A DNA stretch of 64,000 nt, taken from positions 133,842 to 197,841 of the forward strand of contig NZ_JOEA01000024.1 of the NCBI RefSeq assembly GCF_000719115.1, read 5' to 3'. This document shows positions 63,849 to 64,000 of this stretch, piece by piece. The position numbers and the translations under genes are program-made. The number at the start of each line of letters is the position of its first letter. Positions within the stretch are counted from its first letter, which is position 1. Source of the DNA: Lentzea albidocapillata. GTDB lineage: Bacteria; Actinomycetota; Actinomycetes; Mycobacteriales; Pseudonocardiaceae. Below the pieces are notes generated by a model. It saw nothing but the letters and a program-made list of their open reading frames with translations. It had not been told where the DNA came from and did no database searches.

Positions 63849-64000
63849 TTCAACACAAGCCCCGAGAGAAAGCCTCCGGAAACGGAGACTGGAACCGGTG
63901 AGCGCGTGTTCTTTGAGAACTCAACAGCGTGCCGAAACACAGCCAGTAATATATGAATACCTCCTCGTCGAGGTATTCCTTTGAGAAGATAGATGCCAGA
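63849..64000 (+). ncRNA. Leader of a ribosomal RNA operon (16S gene just outside)
   Basis: The leader contains the actinobacterial boxA-like TGTTCTTTGA (63907-63916), directly followed by the conserved GAACTCAACAGCGTG segment found before 16S genes. A hairpin follows, GAATACCTC / GAGGTATTC with a 6-nt loop (63955-63978), likely part of the RNase III processing region. The A/T-rich base composition differs sharply from the coding DNA. The mature 16S 5' end is not in the window. Confidence 0.88.

Overview
This window comes from a high-GC actinomycete chromosome. Codon use is strongly G/C at third positions, many genes start with GTG, and stop/start overlaps of the ATGA or GTGA type are common. 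It carries actinobacterial markers: F420-dependent chemistry (npdG), lysX, lprG with a P55-type exporter, a Zn-ribbon/NIF3/RNase H-phosphatase set and a glnA2-type glutamine synthetase. The backbone follows, from memory, the Mycobacterium tuberculosis order Rv2236c (cobD), Rv2235 (SURF1), Rv2234 (LMW-PTP), Rv2231c (cobC-like), Rv2230c (NIF3), Rv2229c (Zn ribbon), Rv2228c (RNase H/phosphatase), Rv2225 (panB), Rv2224c/Rv2223c (S33 hydrolases), Rv2222c (glnA2). A member of the Pseudonocardiales (Lentzea/Saccharothrix-like) is the best guess. This is inferred from gene content, not from a search.

Layout. 1-6.1 kb: a type II Wadjet (JetA-JetB-JetC) anti-plasmid operon on the minus strand, with JetC running off the left edge and JetD presumably beyond it. 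6.1-12.3 kb: core genes (cobD, SURF1, LMW-PTP, cobC-like aminotransferase, NIF3, Zn ribbon), interrupted by a PIN-domain toxin/HTH antitoxin pair. 12.3-25.7 kb: an accessory island lying between the Zn-ribbon gene and the RNase H gene, which are usually neighbours. It holds a DUF308/TetR pair with palindromic operators, a NarL-type two-component system, DUF2306 and alcohol dehydrogenase genes, a YcnI/CopC pair, a group of secreted proteins around a three-gene regulatory unit (OmpR regulator, histidine kinase, PucR-type protein), transposase remnants, and the C-terminal remnant of a serine recombinase whose last codons lie inside a tRNA-Leu(GAG) gene.

25.7-31 kb: RNase H/phosphatase, an FMN reductase, RNase P RNA, threonine synthase and a secreted DUF6345 protein. 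31.0-39.5 kb: a compact type IV secretion-like operon (candidate VirB2, VirB3/PrgI, VirB4, VirB6, VirB8 and VirB1 equivalents), with a divergent ribbon-helix-helix ParB-like gene but no relaxase, coupling ATPase or integrase in view. This is the most intriguing locus in the window. 39.5-46.5 kb: RNB ribonuclease, npdG, a metal-receptor protein, a secreted ricin-B lectin, proline iminopeptidase, a Xi-class GST-like reductase, panB and an alpha/beta hydrolase.

46.5-60 kb: lysX, a NarL-type two-component system, nadE, two S33 hydrolases, the P55-type exporter with lprG, and glnA2. 60-63.5 kb: a giant glycosyltransferase/coiled-coil/FkbM methyltransferase fusion. The last 450 bases are the promoter array and leader of a ribosomal RNA operon: four tandem sigma70-type promoters, a boxA-like element and a processing hairpin. 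The 16S gene should begin just past the right edge.
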